In this document: positions 1 through 8,423 of the stretch, in pieces | How positions within the stretch are numbered: position 1 is the stretch's first letter | Layout of the letters: each line of letters opens with the position of its first letter | Source: Subtercola endophyticus | GTDB taxonomy: Bacteria > Actinomycetota > Actinomycetes > Actinomycetales > Microbacteriaceae | DNA length: 64,000 bases | Direction: 5' to 3' | Assembly: GCF_021044565.1 (NCBI RefSeq) | Contig: NZ_CP087997.1 | Span: 1,550,001-1,614,000, forward strand | Translations under genes and position numbers: made by a program | The notes under the pieces: generated by a model | What the model was told of the DNA's origin: nothing | The model's input: only the letters and a program-made list of their open reading frames with translations | Databases searched by the model: none

Positions 1-398
1 TCCGCGCCCGACCCTGCGGTCGCCTCGGTGAGCGTGAACGCCACGAGAGTGTCGCCCGCCACCGACGGCTTGATGATGCTCTCACGCTGCTCGTCGGTCG
101 CGAAGGGCTCCATAGCCCGCCAGGTTCCGTTGATGACGTGCACGAGCATGCGCACCGATCCGTGCGTGCGCGAGAAGATCTCCATCAGCTCGAGATACCG
201 GTCGAACGGAATACCCTGCCCACCCAGATGCTCGGGCGCCGCCAGAGAGAAGTAGCCACGCGTCTTCAGTTCGGCGAACAGCTCGGGCGGAACCGAGCCG
301 GTCTGCTCGATGACGTTCGCGTACTCTTCGCCGGGGCCGCGCACCCACGCGTCGATCTCGCTCTTCAACGCCTGGAACGATGCTTCGGTGAAACTCAC
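1..398 (-). CDS. Acyl-CoA dehydrogenase, 3' end outside window
   Basis: Only the N-terminal ~132 residues are present; the gene runs off the left edge. The protein starts V-S-F-T-E-A-S-F and contains LKTRGYFSLAAPEHLGGQG and FTLTEATAGSG, the usual N-terminal helical domain and the start of the flavin-contacting beta domain of acyl-CoA dehydrogenases. Known role of the family: FAD-dependent alpha,beta-desaturation of acyl-CoA. The GTG start is chosen because AAGGAG lies at the end of the upstream gene, just ahead of it, and the two genes are three bases apart, so they are cotranscribed and probably translationally coupled. Context suggests its substrate is the CoA ester made by the upstream fusion enzyme; that is inference. 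Confidence 0.88.
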   Translation of the reverse strand, partial: MSFTEASFQALKSEIDAWVRGPGEEYANVIEQTGSVPPELFAELKTRGYFSLAAPEHLGGQGIPFDRYLELMEIFSRTHGSVRMLVHVINGTWRAMEPFATDEQRESIIKPSVAGDTLVAFTLTEATAGSGA

Positions 399-401
399 GT
401 A

Positions 402-3400
402 CTACTCCTTGCTGTTCTGTGCGACGCCGAAATTCGGCGCGACCGGGGCCGCGGCCGCGACCAGGTCGCTGGCGCGCTCACGCAGTATATTCTTCTGAAT
501 CTTGCCCACCGCATTGCGCGGCAGACCGTCGATGAACTCAAGCCGCTCGGGCCAGTAGTACTTCGATACACCGTTCTTCTCGAGGTAGGCCTGCATTTCG
601 CCGAAGGTGAGGGCGTTCGCCGCACGCCCCGGTACGACGAAGGCGCAGGCGCGCTCGCCCAGCCGGGCATCCGGCATGGCCACGATGGCCACGTCGGCGA
701 CCAGCGGATGCTGGTAGAGCAGGTTCTCGATCTCGACCACCGGAATCTTCTCGCCCCCGCGGTTGATTACGTCTTTCACCCGGCCCGTGATGTGCAAGAA
801 GCCGGCCTCGTCGAGCACCGCGAGGTCACCGGTGCGGTACCAGTGATCGGGCGTGAAAACGTCGGCGGTGAGGTCGGGCCGGTCGAGGTACCCGCTGAAC
901 ATCGTGGGCGAGTGCAGCTCGTAGTTGCCCTCGATGCCGCGTGGCATCTCTCGGCCCTCGTCGTCGACGATGCGCAACCGGATGCCCGGCAGCGCCCGTC
1001 CGTCGCTCCCCCATGCGTCTTCGGGGCGGTCCCCGGGCGCTGCGAGGGTGCCGAGGCACGTCTCGGTGGTGCCGAAGGCGCCGAGGATGCTCGTTCCGAG
1101 CACGTCGCGGGCCTCGCGTGCCAGGGCGCGGGGCACCGCTGAACCGGTGGCAACGAACATCCGCAGGGCTGCCGGAGCCGGTGCGACGCCGTCTTTCACG
1201 GCTCGCACCAGGTCGTCGACGAAGGCCGCCGCCGCCTGTACGAAGGTGCCGCGCGCCTGCCCGAACGCCTGTTCGAGCGCGATCTGCGCGTTCCACACCG
1301 GCTGGATGATCACGGCGACGTTCAGCCGCCAGGCCAGCAGCATGCCGTACAAGAAGCCGGTCTGGTGCGCGAGCGGCGACGGCACGTAGATGCGATCGTC
1401 GGCACCGAGGCCGGACTGCTGCACGTGCAACGCCGTTGCGACGGCGAGGGTGCGGTGCGAGTGCTGCACGCCCTTCGGCTCGCCCGTCGTACCCGAGGTG
1501 AAGAGCAGCTGGCAGGCGTCGTCGGGCTGCGGCGAGCGCGACAGAATCAGGTCGACGTCAGGCGTGACCGAGTCGAGCGCCTGGTCGTAGAACCGCCAGG
1601 TCCAGTCGGAGGCGGCGAGAGCATCGGCCGCGTTCTCGGGGACGGGCGGAACGTCGTTCGCGACGTCGGCGCTGTGCCGTTCATCCGCGCGCAGCACAAC
1701 GATGTGTTCCAGGGCCAGCGGGCGACGGTTCGCCCGCGCCTCTTCGGCCGCATCGAGCAGCTCGGCGGCCGGTCGGCGCTTGCGGAACTTGTCGGGCAAG
1801 AACAGCACACGCGCCCGGGAGCGCGACAGAGTCATGGTGGTCTCGCGCGGGCCGAAGACCGGCATGATCGGTGTGGCGACGGCACCGATCTGAATGGCGC
1901 CGAGGGTGATGGCGACGAACTCGCTCCAGTTCGGCAGCTGCATGGCGACCGACTCGCCCGGCTGCACGCCGATGTCGAGCAGCAGCGCCGACACACGATC
2001 CGCTTCGGCCTGCAGCTCGGACCACGTCGTCTCGGTCGGCTGCTCGCCGCCGACCTCGATGACAGCGATCTGGTCTGGCGCCTCTGTCGCGAGCCGCCGC
2101 ACCTCGTCGCTCAGCACGAGCGGCAGGTCTGAGCGGATGCCCGGCACGCGTTCTTCTTCGACACTGTCGGCACTGGGCTGAACCACGTGCTGGTGCCCGC
2201 CCGTGCCCGGGCGCTGGTCGGCGGCCTCGCCCGTCTCGGCAAGCTCCTGCTGACGCGTGAACCCGGCCTCGGTCTCGCGAGCGTCGGCACGCACGGCGTC
2301 GAGCGCCGGAGCCGCAGCGACGTCGATGTCGAGCCCGATGGAGTTCATCGCCTCGAGGAAGGTGGGATACGAGATGCGATACGCGCGCGGATACGTGAGG
2401 CTCGACATGCCCGTGGCGGTCGACGCCGCAACCGCAAGCGACATCAAGACGCGGTGGTCGTTGAAGCTCGACATGGCCGCGCCGTGCAGTTTCGAGACGC
2501 CGGTGACCCGCAGTTCATCCGTCTGTTGCTCGGCGTGGCCGCCGAGCCGGTTCAGCTGCAGCATCGCGGCGACCCGATCGGACTCTTTGAGGCGGATGTG
2601 ACCCACGTTGTGCAGCCGGGTCGTGCCGTCGGCGAACGTCGCCATCGATGCGAGCACAGGAAGCAGGTCGGGAATCGGCTGACAATCGATGTCGATGGGC
2701 TTGAGCCTGATTCCGTCGTGCTGAACGCGCACGAAGCCGGTGGCCTCGTCTTTCGTCAGCGGCACGCCCATGGCCGTTGCCAGATCGAGGAATTCGGCTT
2801 CGGGGTGATCGGTCTCGGCAGAGGTCAGCGCCGACAGGCCGCGGAACACGACGTCTGACGGGTGGATGGCCGCCGCCGCGATGCCGAACGCGGCCGACCC
2901 GATGTCGGGCGGAATCACGTAGTTCGCCGGCCGCGCCTGCTGGTTCGCCTTCACGTGGTAGGTCAGCCAGTCGTCGGAGTGCTCGACCTCCAGGCCGAAC
3001 AGCTGCATCATGCGCACGGTCAATTCGACGTACGGCTGCTCGTTCAGGGCTCCGCCGGTGACGTGGATGGTCGTGTCGTTCTCTGCGAACGGTGCGAGCA
3101 GAAGCAATCCGCTCAGCCACTGCGACAGCGTTCCCGCAATGCTGACCTCTCCCCCCTTCGGCCGCACCGGCTGCACGGTGATGGGCGGACAGTCGCGGTC
3201 GGACTCCAGCCGCACCCCCATCTGGCCGAGCGAGTCGAGCAGCGCCTTGATGGGTCGGCGGCGAAAGTACTTCATGCCGGTCAGGGTCATCGGCCGGTCG
3301 GCGAGGGCCGCGAGCCCCACCATGAAATACAGCGTCGTGCCCGACGAGCCCACGTTCAAGAGCCCGTCTGCGCCGCGCGAGCCGTGGTCGACGACATCGG

Positions 3401-3641
3401 TAGCACGATACGGGCCACCCGTGACGATGTAGTCGTCGCCGACAACGCGGATGCTCGTGCCGAGCGCCCGCAGAACGCCGATGGTCCATTCCACCTGACG
3501 TGTCGTAGAGATCCCCGAGATGACGCTGGTACCAGGCGCCAGACTGGCCAGAACGAGAGCGCGGTGCGCGTGATACTTCGACACCGGAATGTCGAGAACA
3601 CCAGCGAGAGTGGTTGTTGTTCCCCGAACGACGAGCTGCAT
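402..3641 (-). CDS. Fusion: EPSP-synthase-like domain + acyl-CoA ligase
   Basis: A 1079-residue two-domain protein. Residues 1-440 form an EPSP-synthase (AroA) fold with GSSGTT near 98-103, FRRRPI near 126-131, SQW near 173, IPD near 323, KESDR at 352-356 and NDHR at 394-397. Residues ~445-505 are a charged linker. Residues ~505-1065 are a complete AMP-forming ligase: P-loop FTSGTTGEPKG near 714-724, FGTTE near 856, YRTGD near 935, GRVKD near 953 and GKIQK near 1046. Several EPSPS residues differ: the shikimate-binding S after K22 is Y, and the position before S-Y-P near 424 is I where AroA has Lys. A role in aromatic amino acid synthesis is therefore unlikely. In Streptomyces, EPSPS-like proteins and ligases occur in shikimate-to-cyclohexanecarboxyl-CoA clusters. 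The start at 3641 has GAAGGGGT upstream; an in-frame ATG at 3659 is the alternative. Confidence 0.88.
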   Translation of the reverse strand: MQLVVRGTTTTLAGVLDIPVSKYHAHRALVLASLAPGTSVISGISTTRQVEWTIGVLRALGTSIRVVGDDYIVTGGPYRATDVVDHGSRGADGLLNVGSSGTTLYFMVGLAALADRPMTLTGMKYFRRRPIKALLDSLGQMGVRLESDRDCPPITVQPVRPKGGEVSIAGTLSQWLSGLLLLAPFAENDTTIHVTGGALNEQPYVELTVRMMQLFGLEVEHSDDWLTYHVKANQQARPANYVIPPDIGSAAFGIAAAAIHPSDVVFRGLSALTSAETDHPEAEFLDLATAMGVPLTKDEATGFVRVQHDGIRLKPIDIDCQPIPDLLPVLASMATFADGTTRLHNVGHIRLKESDRVAAMLQLNRLGGHAEQQTDELRVTGVSKLHGAAMSSFNDHRVLMSLAVAASTATGMSSLTYPRAYRISYPTFLEAMNSIGLDIDVAAAPALDAVRADARETEAGFTRQQELAETGEAADQRPGTGGHQHVVQPSADSVEEERVPGIRSDLPLVLSDEVRRLATEAPDQIAVIEVGGEQPTETTWSELQAEADRVSALLLDIGVQPGESVAMQLPNWSEFVAITLGAIQIGAVATPIMPVFGPRETTMTLSRSRARVLFLPDKFRKRRPAAELLDAAEEARANRRPLALEHIVVLRADERHSADVANDVPPVPENAADALAASDWTWRFYDQALDSVTPDVDLILSRSPQPDDACQLLFTSGTTGEPKGVQHSHRTLAVATALHVQQSGLGADDRIYVPSPLAHQTGFLYGMLLAWRLNVAVIIQPVWNAQIALEQAFGQARGTFVQAAAAFVDDLVRAVKDGVAPAPAALRMFVATGSAVPRALAREARDVLGTSILGAFGTTETCLGTLAAPGDRPEDAWGSDGRALPGIRLRIVDDEGREMPRGIEGNYELHSPTMFSGYLDRPDLTADVFTPDHWYRTGDLAVLDEAGFLHITGRVKDVINRGGEKIPVVEIENLLYQHPLVADVAIVAMPDARLGERACAFVVPGRAANALTFGEMQAYLEKNGVSKYYWPERLEFIDGLPRNAVGKIQKNILRERASDLVAAAAPVAPNFGVAQNSKE

Positions 3642-4139
3642 AGCTACCCCTTCTCGCATGGTTTCACCCCACAGTTTGCAGGGGTCAAACCGCGATGTAC
3701 TGCGGCGCGAAAGGGAGCTACGGTGCTCTGTTACTACGCAAGAGACGAAGCAAGCCAGGGGCAGTGTCAGTAGTTTTAACTTACGCTCGACACGCTATCC
3801 CAGCAAATTGACGGGCGGCACCTATTGCTTTCTCCACAAATCTTCGATCATCTTTTGTGCGTGTCGACAGAGCGCTTCGCAGAAATACTTCGCGCCTGTT
3901 AACTTGTTGCGTTGATATTCTCGTCGGCACTGGGAGCAATTACCAGTGCGCCGGCACGCGGCCCGACGGGCAAGAACGAGGTGGCTCTCGGCGACTCATT
4001 CGGCCGGTTGCGGGCTCGTTCCCTATAGCGACTCCCCCGCATCGGGCTGTTACCAGGCCGACGAGGACTACCCCCACCTCGTCGCCGCCGAGCACAACCA
4101 CAGCGCGTGCGCTCCTGCCGCGGACGCCGCCCTAGACCC
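3642..4139. other. Gene-free stretch upstream of the fusion gene
   Basis: About 500 bases with no convincing coding frame. The part nearest the fusion gene (about 3660-3910) is visibly lower in G+C than its surroundings, with runs such as TTTTAACTT. It probably holds the promoter of the fusion operon; on the reverse strand TTGCTG followed 17 bases later by TAAGTT is a weak candidate. I see no clear terminator for the FMN reductase gene. Confidence 0.4.
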
Positions 4140-4859
4140 CTACTGGGCGCCGTACCCGCCGACCGGGCTGAAGCCGGCCGGCAGGGCGAACGGGTCGACG
4201 ACCCGCGATGAGCGGTCGGAGGCGATGACGAGCGAGGTGAGTTCACCGGCGGCCCGCGCGATGCGGTCGGGCAACGCACTCGCTCCGCCGCCCGCTACCG
4301 CACCGTGGCCAGACGCCGCCTCGGCACCCGAAGCCCCGCTGCCCCAGTCGCTCGACGCCGCATAAACGGCGGTGGGAGCGACGACGGCGTGCAGGTAGGT
4401 GAAGAGGGGGCGCACGGCGTAATCCAGGGCGAGCGAGTGCCGTTCTGTTCCACCCGTCGCGGCGATCAGCACGGGCAGGTCGGTCAGTGCGGTGGGCTCG
4501 ATGATGTCGATGAACGACTTGAAGAGCCCACTGAAGCTCGTGGTGAAGATCGGTGTCACGGCGATGAGGCCATCGGCGGAGGCCAGGGCATCCAGTGCCT
4601 TCTGCAACTTCGGCGCCGCGAACCCCGTGATGAGGTTGTTGGTGATGTCGTGCGCCAGGTCACGCAGTTCGATGACCTCGACGTGAGGCTCCACACCCTT
4701 CTCGGTGAGACGGTCGACCGTGGCGGTGGTGAGCCGGTCGGCCAGCAGTCGTGTCGACGACGGCTGGCTCAAGCCGGCAGAGACCACCACGAGCGTGCGA
4801 GAGAGACGGGCGTTCTGCGCCTCGTCGGCGCGCGCGGCGTTCGGTGTGTTCTCGGCCAT
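4140..4859 (-). CDS. NADPH-dependent FMN reductase, CE1759 type
   Basis: 239 residues with a flavodoxin-like fold. The N-terminal strand LVVVSAGLSQPSSTRLLADR, then VTPIFTTSFSGLFKSFID and LIAATGGTERHSL, match the NADPH-dependent FMN reductase family that partners luciferase-like monooxygenases. It reduces FMN and supplies FMNH2 in the cytoplasm. The start lies two bases after the stop of the monooxygenase gene, so the two form an operon. A Gly/Ala/Ser-rich loop near residues 170-195 is a low-complexity insertion. Confidence 0.88.
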   Translation of the reverse strand: MAENTPNAARADEAQNARLSRTLVVVSAGLSQPSSTRLLADRLTTATVDRLTEKGVEPHVEVIELRDLAHDITNNLITGFAAPKLQKALDALASADGLIAVTPIFTTSFSGLFKSFIDIIEPTALTDLPVLIAATGGTERHSLALDYAVRPLFTYLHAVVAPTAVYAASSDWGSGASGAEAASGHGAVAGGGASALPDRIARAAGELTSLVIASDRSSRVVDPFALPAGFSPVGGYGAQ

Positions 4860-4861
4860 GA

Positions 4862-6025
4862 CTACTTTCCTTCGGAAGCGAGCGACGATACAGTGTCGGC
4901 CGACGCGGCATCGGCCGCAGCGACTACGGATTCCGCGGCGGCCACTTCGGCCGCATCCCGAGCCGCGACGAGCGACGCATGGGTGGGGCCGTCGGGCACG
5001 GTGGCGGGGCGGTTCTCGGCGAACTCCTTGCGCAGCACGGGCACCACGTCTTCACCCAAGAAGTCGATCTGCTCGAGCACGGTCTTCAGCGGCAGGCCGG
5101 CGTGATCCATGAGGAACAGCTGGCGCTGGTAGTCGCCGAAGTACTCGCGCATGCTCGCGTAGCGGTCGATGACCTGCTGCGGGCTGCCCACGGTGAGCGG
5201 GGTCTGCTCGGTGAAGTCCTCGAGCGACGGGCCGTGCCCGTAGACGGGCGCGTTGTCGAAGTACGGCCGGAACTGGTTCACGGCGTCTTGCGAGTTCTTC
5301 GCCATGAACGCCTGGCCGCCGAGGCCCACGATCGCCTGCTCGGCGGTTCCGTGGCCGTAGTGCTCGAAGCGGCTGCGGTAGTACCCGATGAGCTGCATGT
5401 AGTGCTCTTTCGGCCAGAAGATGTTGTTGGCGAAGAAGCCGTCACCGTAGTACGCGGCCTGCTCGGCGATTTCAGGCGAACGGATGCTCCCATGCCACAC
5501 GAACGGAGGCACGCCGTCGAGCGGGCGAGGCGTCGACTGAAAGCCCTGAAGCGGGCTGCGGAACTTGCCCTCCCAGTTGACGTAGTCTTCGCGCCAGAGC
5601 CGGTGCAGCAGGGCGTAGTTCTCGATGGCGAGCGGAATACCCTCACGAATGTCTTTGCCGAACCACGGGTAGACCGGGCCGGTGTTGCCGCGCCCCATCA
5701 TGAGGTCGACACGGCCGTCGGCCAGGTGCTGCAGCATCGCGTAGTCTTCGGCGATCTTCACCGGGTCGTTCGTGGTGATGAGCGTGGTCGAGGTGCTCAG
5801 CAGCAGCTTCTCTGTCTTCGCAGCGATGTAGCCGAGCGTGGTGGTCGGCGACGAGGAGAAGAACGGCGGGTTGTGGTGTTCGCCCAGTGCGAAGACGTCA
5901 AGGCCGACCTCTTCGGCCTTCTGCGCGATCGTCACGATGTCTTTGATGCGGTCGTGTTCGCTCGGGGTGTGGTTGGTTGTGGGGTCAGCCGTGACGTCAC
6001 TGACGCTGAAAAGTCCGAATTGCAT
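4862..6025 (-). CDS. LLM-class flavin-dependent oxidoreductase, CE1758 type
   Basis: 387 residues with the bacterial-luciferase TIM-barrel pattern: MQFGLFSVSDV start, ALGEHHNPPF, the AAKTEKLLLSTSTTLI strand, HLADGRVDLMMGRG and FVWHGSIRSPEIA. This CE1758-like family uses FMNH2 and O2 to oxidise small organic substrates; the real substrate is unknown. It is paired with the FMN reductase directly downstream, which supports a two-component monooxygenase. The C-terminal ~25 residues are Ala-rich and likely disordered. It is divergent from the photolyase gene. Confidence 0.88.
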   Translation of the reverse strand: MQFGLFSVSDVTADPTTNHTPSEHDRIKDIVTIAQKAEEVGLDVFALGEHHNPPFFSSSPTTTLGYIAAKTEKLLLSTSTTLITTNDPVKIAEDYAMLQHLADGRVDLMMGRGNTGPVYPWFGKDIREGIPLAIENYALLHRLWREDYVNWEGKFRSPLQGFQSTPRPLDGVPPFVWHGSIRSPEIAEQAAYYGDGFFANNIFWPKEHYMQLIGYYRSRFEHYGHGTAEQAIVGLGGQAFMAKNSQDAVNQFRPYFDNAPVYGHGPSLEDFTEQTPLTVGSPQQVIDRYASMREYFGDYQRQLFLMDHAGLPLKTVLEQIDFLGEDVVPVLRKEFAENRPATVPDGPTHASLVAARDAAEVAAAESVVAAADAASADTVSSLASEGK

Positions 6026-6153
6026 GATGCCCTCTTTCTTCTGTGCACCAATTTCTATGCATTTGCATCGATAGTCGAGTCAACGAGCGCTCTGCCCGTT
6101 CTATTCCCGCTTCGTTCGCTCGCTTCAGCGTATGCGCTATCACCCCGCGAACT

Positions 6154-6211
6154 GAGCCCGTTAGGCCGAATTGAGGCAGTTGTACCGGCCTCAATTCGGC
6201 ATAACGGGCTC
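6154..6211. repeat. 24-bp inverted repeat in a divergent promoter region
   Basis: Arms 6154-6177 and 6188-6211 are complementary over 24 positions with one mismatch, separated by a 10-base loop. The element lies between the divergent monooxygenase and photolyase genes, so it is not at the 3' end of either. It could be an operator, an attenuator for the photolyase transcript or the relic of a mobile repeat. Confidence 0.85.
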
Positions 6212-6278
6212 ACGAGGCGGTCGCGGTGGGTTCGTCAAGGGCGTGACAACGCAGAGGTGGCACGATTTGCTGAGGTGC

Positions 6279-7745
6279 ATGAATCGCACCCGCTGGATCT
6301 TCGCCGGCCAGCTCGGATCGCAGTTCGACGACGGCGGCCGCCTGCTGCTCATCGAGGCGCGCTCGGTGTTCGCCCGGCGCCCCCTGCACCGGGCCAAAGC
6401 GCACCTGATTCTCTCGGCGCTTCGGCATCGCGCTGCCGAACTCGGTGACCGGGTCGAGTTTCACCAGGTCGACGACTACCTCGAGGTTGTCGCGGGGCGC
6501 ACCGACCTCGAGGTGATCGACCCGACCTCATACAGCGCCCGCCGTTTTGTACGACGACTCGATGCCCGCATACTGCCGAGCCGCGGCTTTGTCACCAGCG
6601 AGACCGACTTCGCCCGCTGGGCCGACAGTCGGGGTGGCAAACGGCTGCTGCTCGAAGACTTCTATCGTTCGGTGAGGCAGCGCACGGGCATCCTGATGCA
6701 GGGTGAGAGCCCTGCCGGTGGCAACTGGAACTACGACGCGAAGAATCGGCACGCCCCACCGAAAGGCGCCGTCACCCTCGGCCTGCCCGACCCGTGGTGG
6801 CCCGCCGAAGACGACATCGACGCCGAGGTGCGAGCCGATCTCGACCGCTGGCAGGCTGACGGGCTGGTGCGGCTGGTCGGGGCGGATGCTCCGCGGCGCT
6901 TCGCCGTCACCGAAGCCGAGGCGAACCTCGCCCTCGACGATTTCATCGGCAGCCGACTGAACGACTTCGGCCCGTTCGAAGACGCCACCCTCACCGGCGA
7001 CTGGACCATGGCACACTCGTTGCTCAGCGCGCCCCTCAACCTCGGGCTGCTGAATCCGCTCGACGTGGCCGAGCGAGTGGCCGCGGAATACGACGCGGGT
7101 CGTGCTCCTCTGGCGAGCGTCGAGGGCTTCGTGCGGCAGATCGTCGGCTGGCGCGACTACGTCTGGCACCTGTACTGGTACCTCGGCGAAGAGTATTCCA
7201 CTGCGAACAACTTCTTGCGGGCATCCACACCCCTGCCTGCCTCGTTTCGCGAACTCGATTCAGGCGCGATCGAGGCGAACTGCCTCAGCCACACCATCGA
7301 GGGCCTGCACGACCACGGCTGGGCGCACCACATTCAGCGGCTCATGATCATCGGAAACTGGGCGCTGCAACGTGGATTCGACCCCGCGGCGCTCTCGAAC
7401 TGGTTCGCCGACATGTTCGTCGACGGAACTCCGTGGGTGATGGCCGCCAACGTCATCGGCATGTCGCAGCACGCCGACGGCGGCGTCGTCGCCACAAAGC
7501 CGTACGCGGCCGGCGGCGCCTACATCAACTCGATGACCGACTACTGCGGCGGCTGCCGCTTCAACCCGAAGGTGCGTCTGGGCGAAGACACGTGCCCGTT
7601 CACTGCCGGATACTGGGCTTTTCTCGACCGCAACGAAGCAGTGCTGGCCTCGAACTTCCGGCTGAAGATGCCCTACGCGTCACTTCGGCGTCTGCGCGAC
7701 CGGGATGAGGTGGTGCTGCAGGAGCGCGTGCGCGATCCCGCCTGA
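6279..7745 (+). CDS. Fe-S cryptochrome/(6-4) photolyase (FeS-BCP/PhrB type)
   Basis: 488 residues. The start MNRTRWIFAGQLG is preceded by GAGGTG, and the N-terminal Rossmann domain begins at once. Late motifs include EANCLSHTIEGLHDHGWAHH and YCGGCRFNPKVRLGEDTCPFT, which place four cysteines at about 335, 423, 426 and 439. These are the ligands of the [4Fe-4S] cluster of the FeS-BCP family. Known members repair (6-4) photoproducts using FAD, some with a lumazine antenna. All four cysteines are retained, so a functional repair enzyme is likely. Confidence 0.9.
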   Translation: MNRTRWIFAGQLGSQFDDGGRLLLIEARSVFARRPLHRAKAHLILSALRHRAAELGDRVEFHQVDDYLEVVAGRTDLEVIDPTSYSARRFVRRLDARILPSRGFVTSETDFARWADSRGGKRLLLEDFYRSVRQRTGILMQGESPAGGNWNYDAKNRHAPPKGAVTLGLPDPWWPAEDDIDAEVRADLDRWQADGLVRLVGADAPRRFAVTEAEANLALDDFIGSRLNDFGPFEDATLTGDWTMAHSLLSAPLNLGLLNPLDVAERVAAEYDAGRAPLASVEGFVRQIVGWRDYVWHLYWYLGEEYSTANNFLRASTPLPASFRELDSGAIEANCLSHTIEGLHDHGWAHHIQRLMIIGNWALQRGFDPAALSNWFADMFVDGTPWVMAANVIGMSQHADGGVVATKPYAAGGAYINSMTDYCGGCRFNPKVRLGEDTCPFTAGYWAFLDRNEAVLASNFRLKMPYASLRRLRDRDEVVLQERVRDPA

Positions 7746-7761
7746 CCCTCGCGAAGCACCT

Positions 7762-7818
7762 GCTGAGCGAATGCGGCCGGGCTGAGCGAATGCGACCGGG
7801 CTGATCGAATCCGGCGGG
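7762..7818. repeat. Three tandem 19-bp repeats between convergent genes
   Basis: Units at 7762-7780, 7781-7799 and 7800-7818 share the pattern GCTGAGCGAATGCGGCCGG; the first two differ at one base and the third at several. They lie exactly between the convergent photolyase and PEBP genes. No strong hairpin is apparent. Confidence 0.8.
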
Positions 7819-7823
7819 GCGGC

Positions 7824-8387
7824 TCAGGCGATCTCGTAGGTGCCGACGAGACGGGCGCGTGCGAGCACGTGCGCATCCATCGCGGCGAGTACCTCGTCGA
7901 GACCGAATGTCGGCGGCAAGTCGGTGCGGCGATCGAGCGCGAAGAGCTGAAAGACGTAGGAGTGCGGCCCGTGCGAGCGCAGAGGCAGCGGCCCCGACCA
8001 TCCGCGCCGCCCGAGCCCGCCCTTGCCGTGCCGCAGTCCGGCAATCGGGCTCGGGTTCGAGAGGCCGTTCTCGGCAATCGCGCCCAACGAGGGGTCGATT
8101 CCCACCGTGAGGGCGTGCGTCGCGGGCTTGCCCAGTGGAACATCGGGGTCTTGCACGAGGAGCACGAGTTCTACCGTGTCTGCCGGTGGGGGCGTCCAGC
8201 TGAGCGCAGGCGAGATATTCGGGGCGAACATCCTGCCGCGGTGCAGCGCCGGAATGGGCGCACCGTCGATGAATGCGGGGCTCGTCAGCGCGAACGACTC
8301 GGGTGCTTGCAGGTCGGGCCGAGCCCAGACGAGCGTGTCGTGGCCGGCGCGGCGGTTTCGCAGCGCTCGACCGAGGGGGTTGGGCAT
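7824..8387 (-). CDS. YbhB/YbcL-family Raf kinase inhibitor-like protein (PEBP)
   Basis: 187 residues. PEBP signatures are present: NISPALSWTPPP, LLVQDPDVPLGKPATHALT (the DPDxP ligand loop) and SHGPHSYVFQLFALD. The family binds anionic ligands such as phosphate head groups; its bacterial role is poorly defined. Thirty-six bases separate its start from the divergent MarR gene, so the MarR protein is a plausible regulator. GGAG precedes the ATG. Confidence 0.87.
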   Translation of the reverse strand: MPNPLGRALRNRRAGHDTLVWARPDLQAPESFALTSPAFIDGAPIPALHRGRMFAPNISPALSWTPPPADTVELVLLVQDPDVPLGKPATHALTVGIDPSLGAIAENGLSNPSPIAGLRHGKGGLGRRGWSGPLPLRSHGPHSYVFQLFALDRRTDLPPTFGLDEVLAAMDAHVLARARLVGTYEIA

Positions 8388-8404
8388 GGGGCTCCGTTCT
8401 TTCT

Positions 8405-8417
8405 TTAGGTATACTAA
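8405..8417. promoter_or_regulatory. Putative MarR operator overlapping a leaderless promoter
   Basis: TTAGGTATACTAA is a near-palindrome with TTAG/CTAA ends. Its second half overlaps TATACT (8410-8415), a good -10 for the MarR gene, whose ATG begins only nine bases after that hexamer. The transcript would therefore start at or next to the ATG. Autoregulation is inference. Confidence 0.55.
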
Positions 8418-8423
8418 TCACTT

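Noticed and set aside
138..1142. Open frame opposite the fusion enzyme
   Set aside because: No family motif, and the codon pattern belongs to the reverse-strand gene.
402..1800. Separate gene for the acyl-CoA ligase instead of a fusion
   Set aside because: The frame runs unbroken from the AroA-like domain through a linker, and no start codon with a ribosome site was seen near residue 500.
4979..6448. Open frame spanning the LLM gene and photolyase start
   Set aside because: It overlaps two well-supported genes and resembles no protein family.
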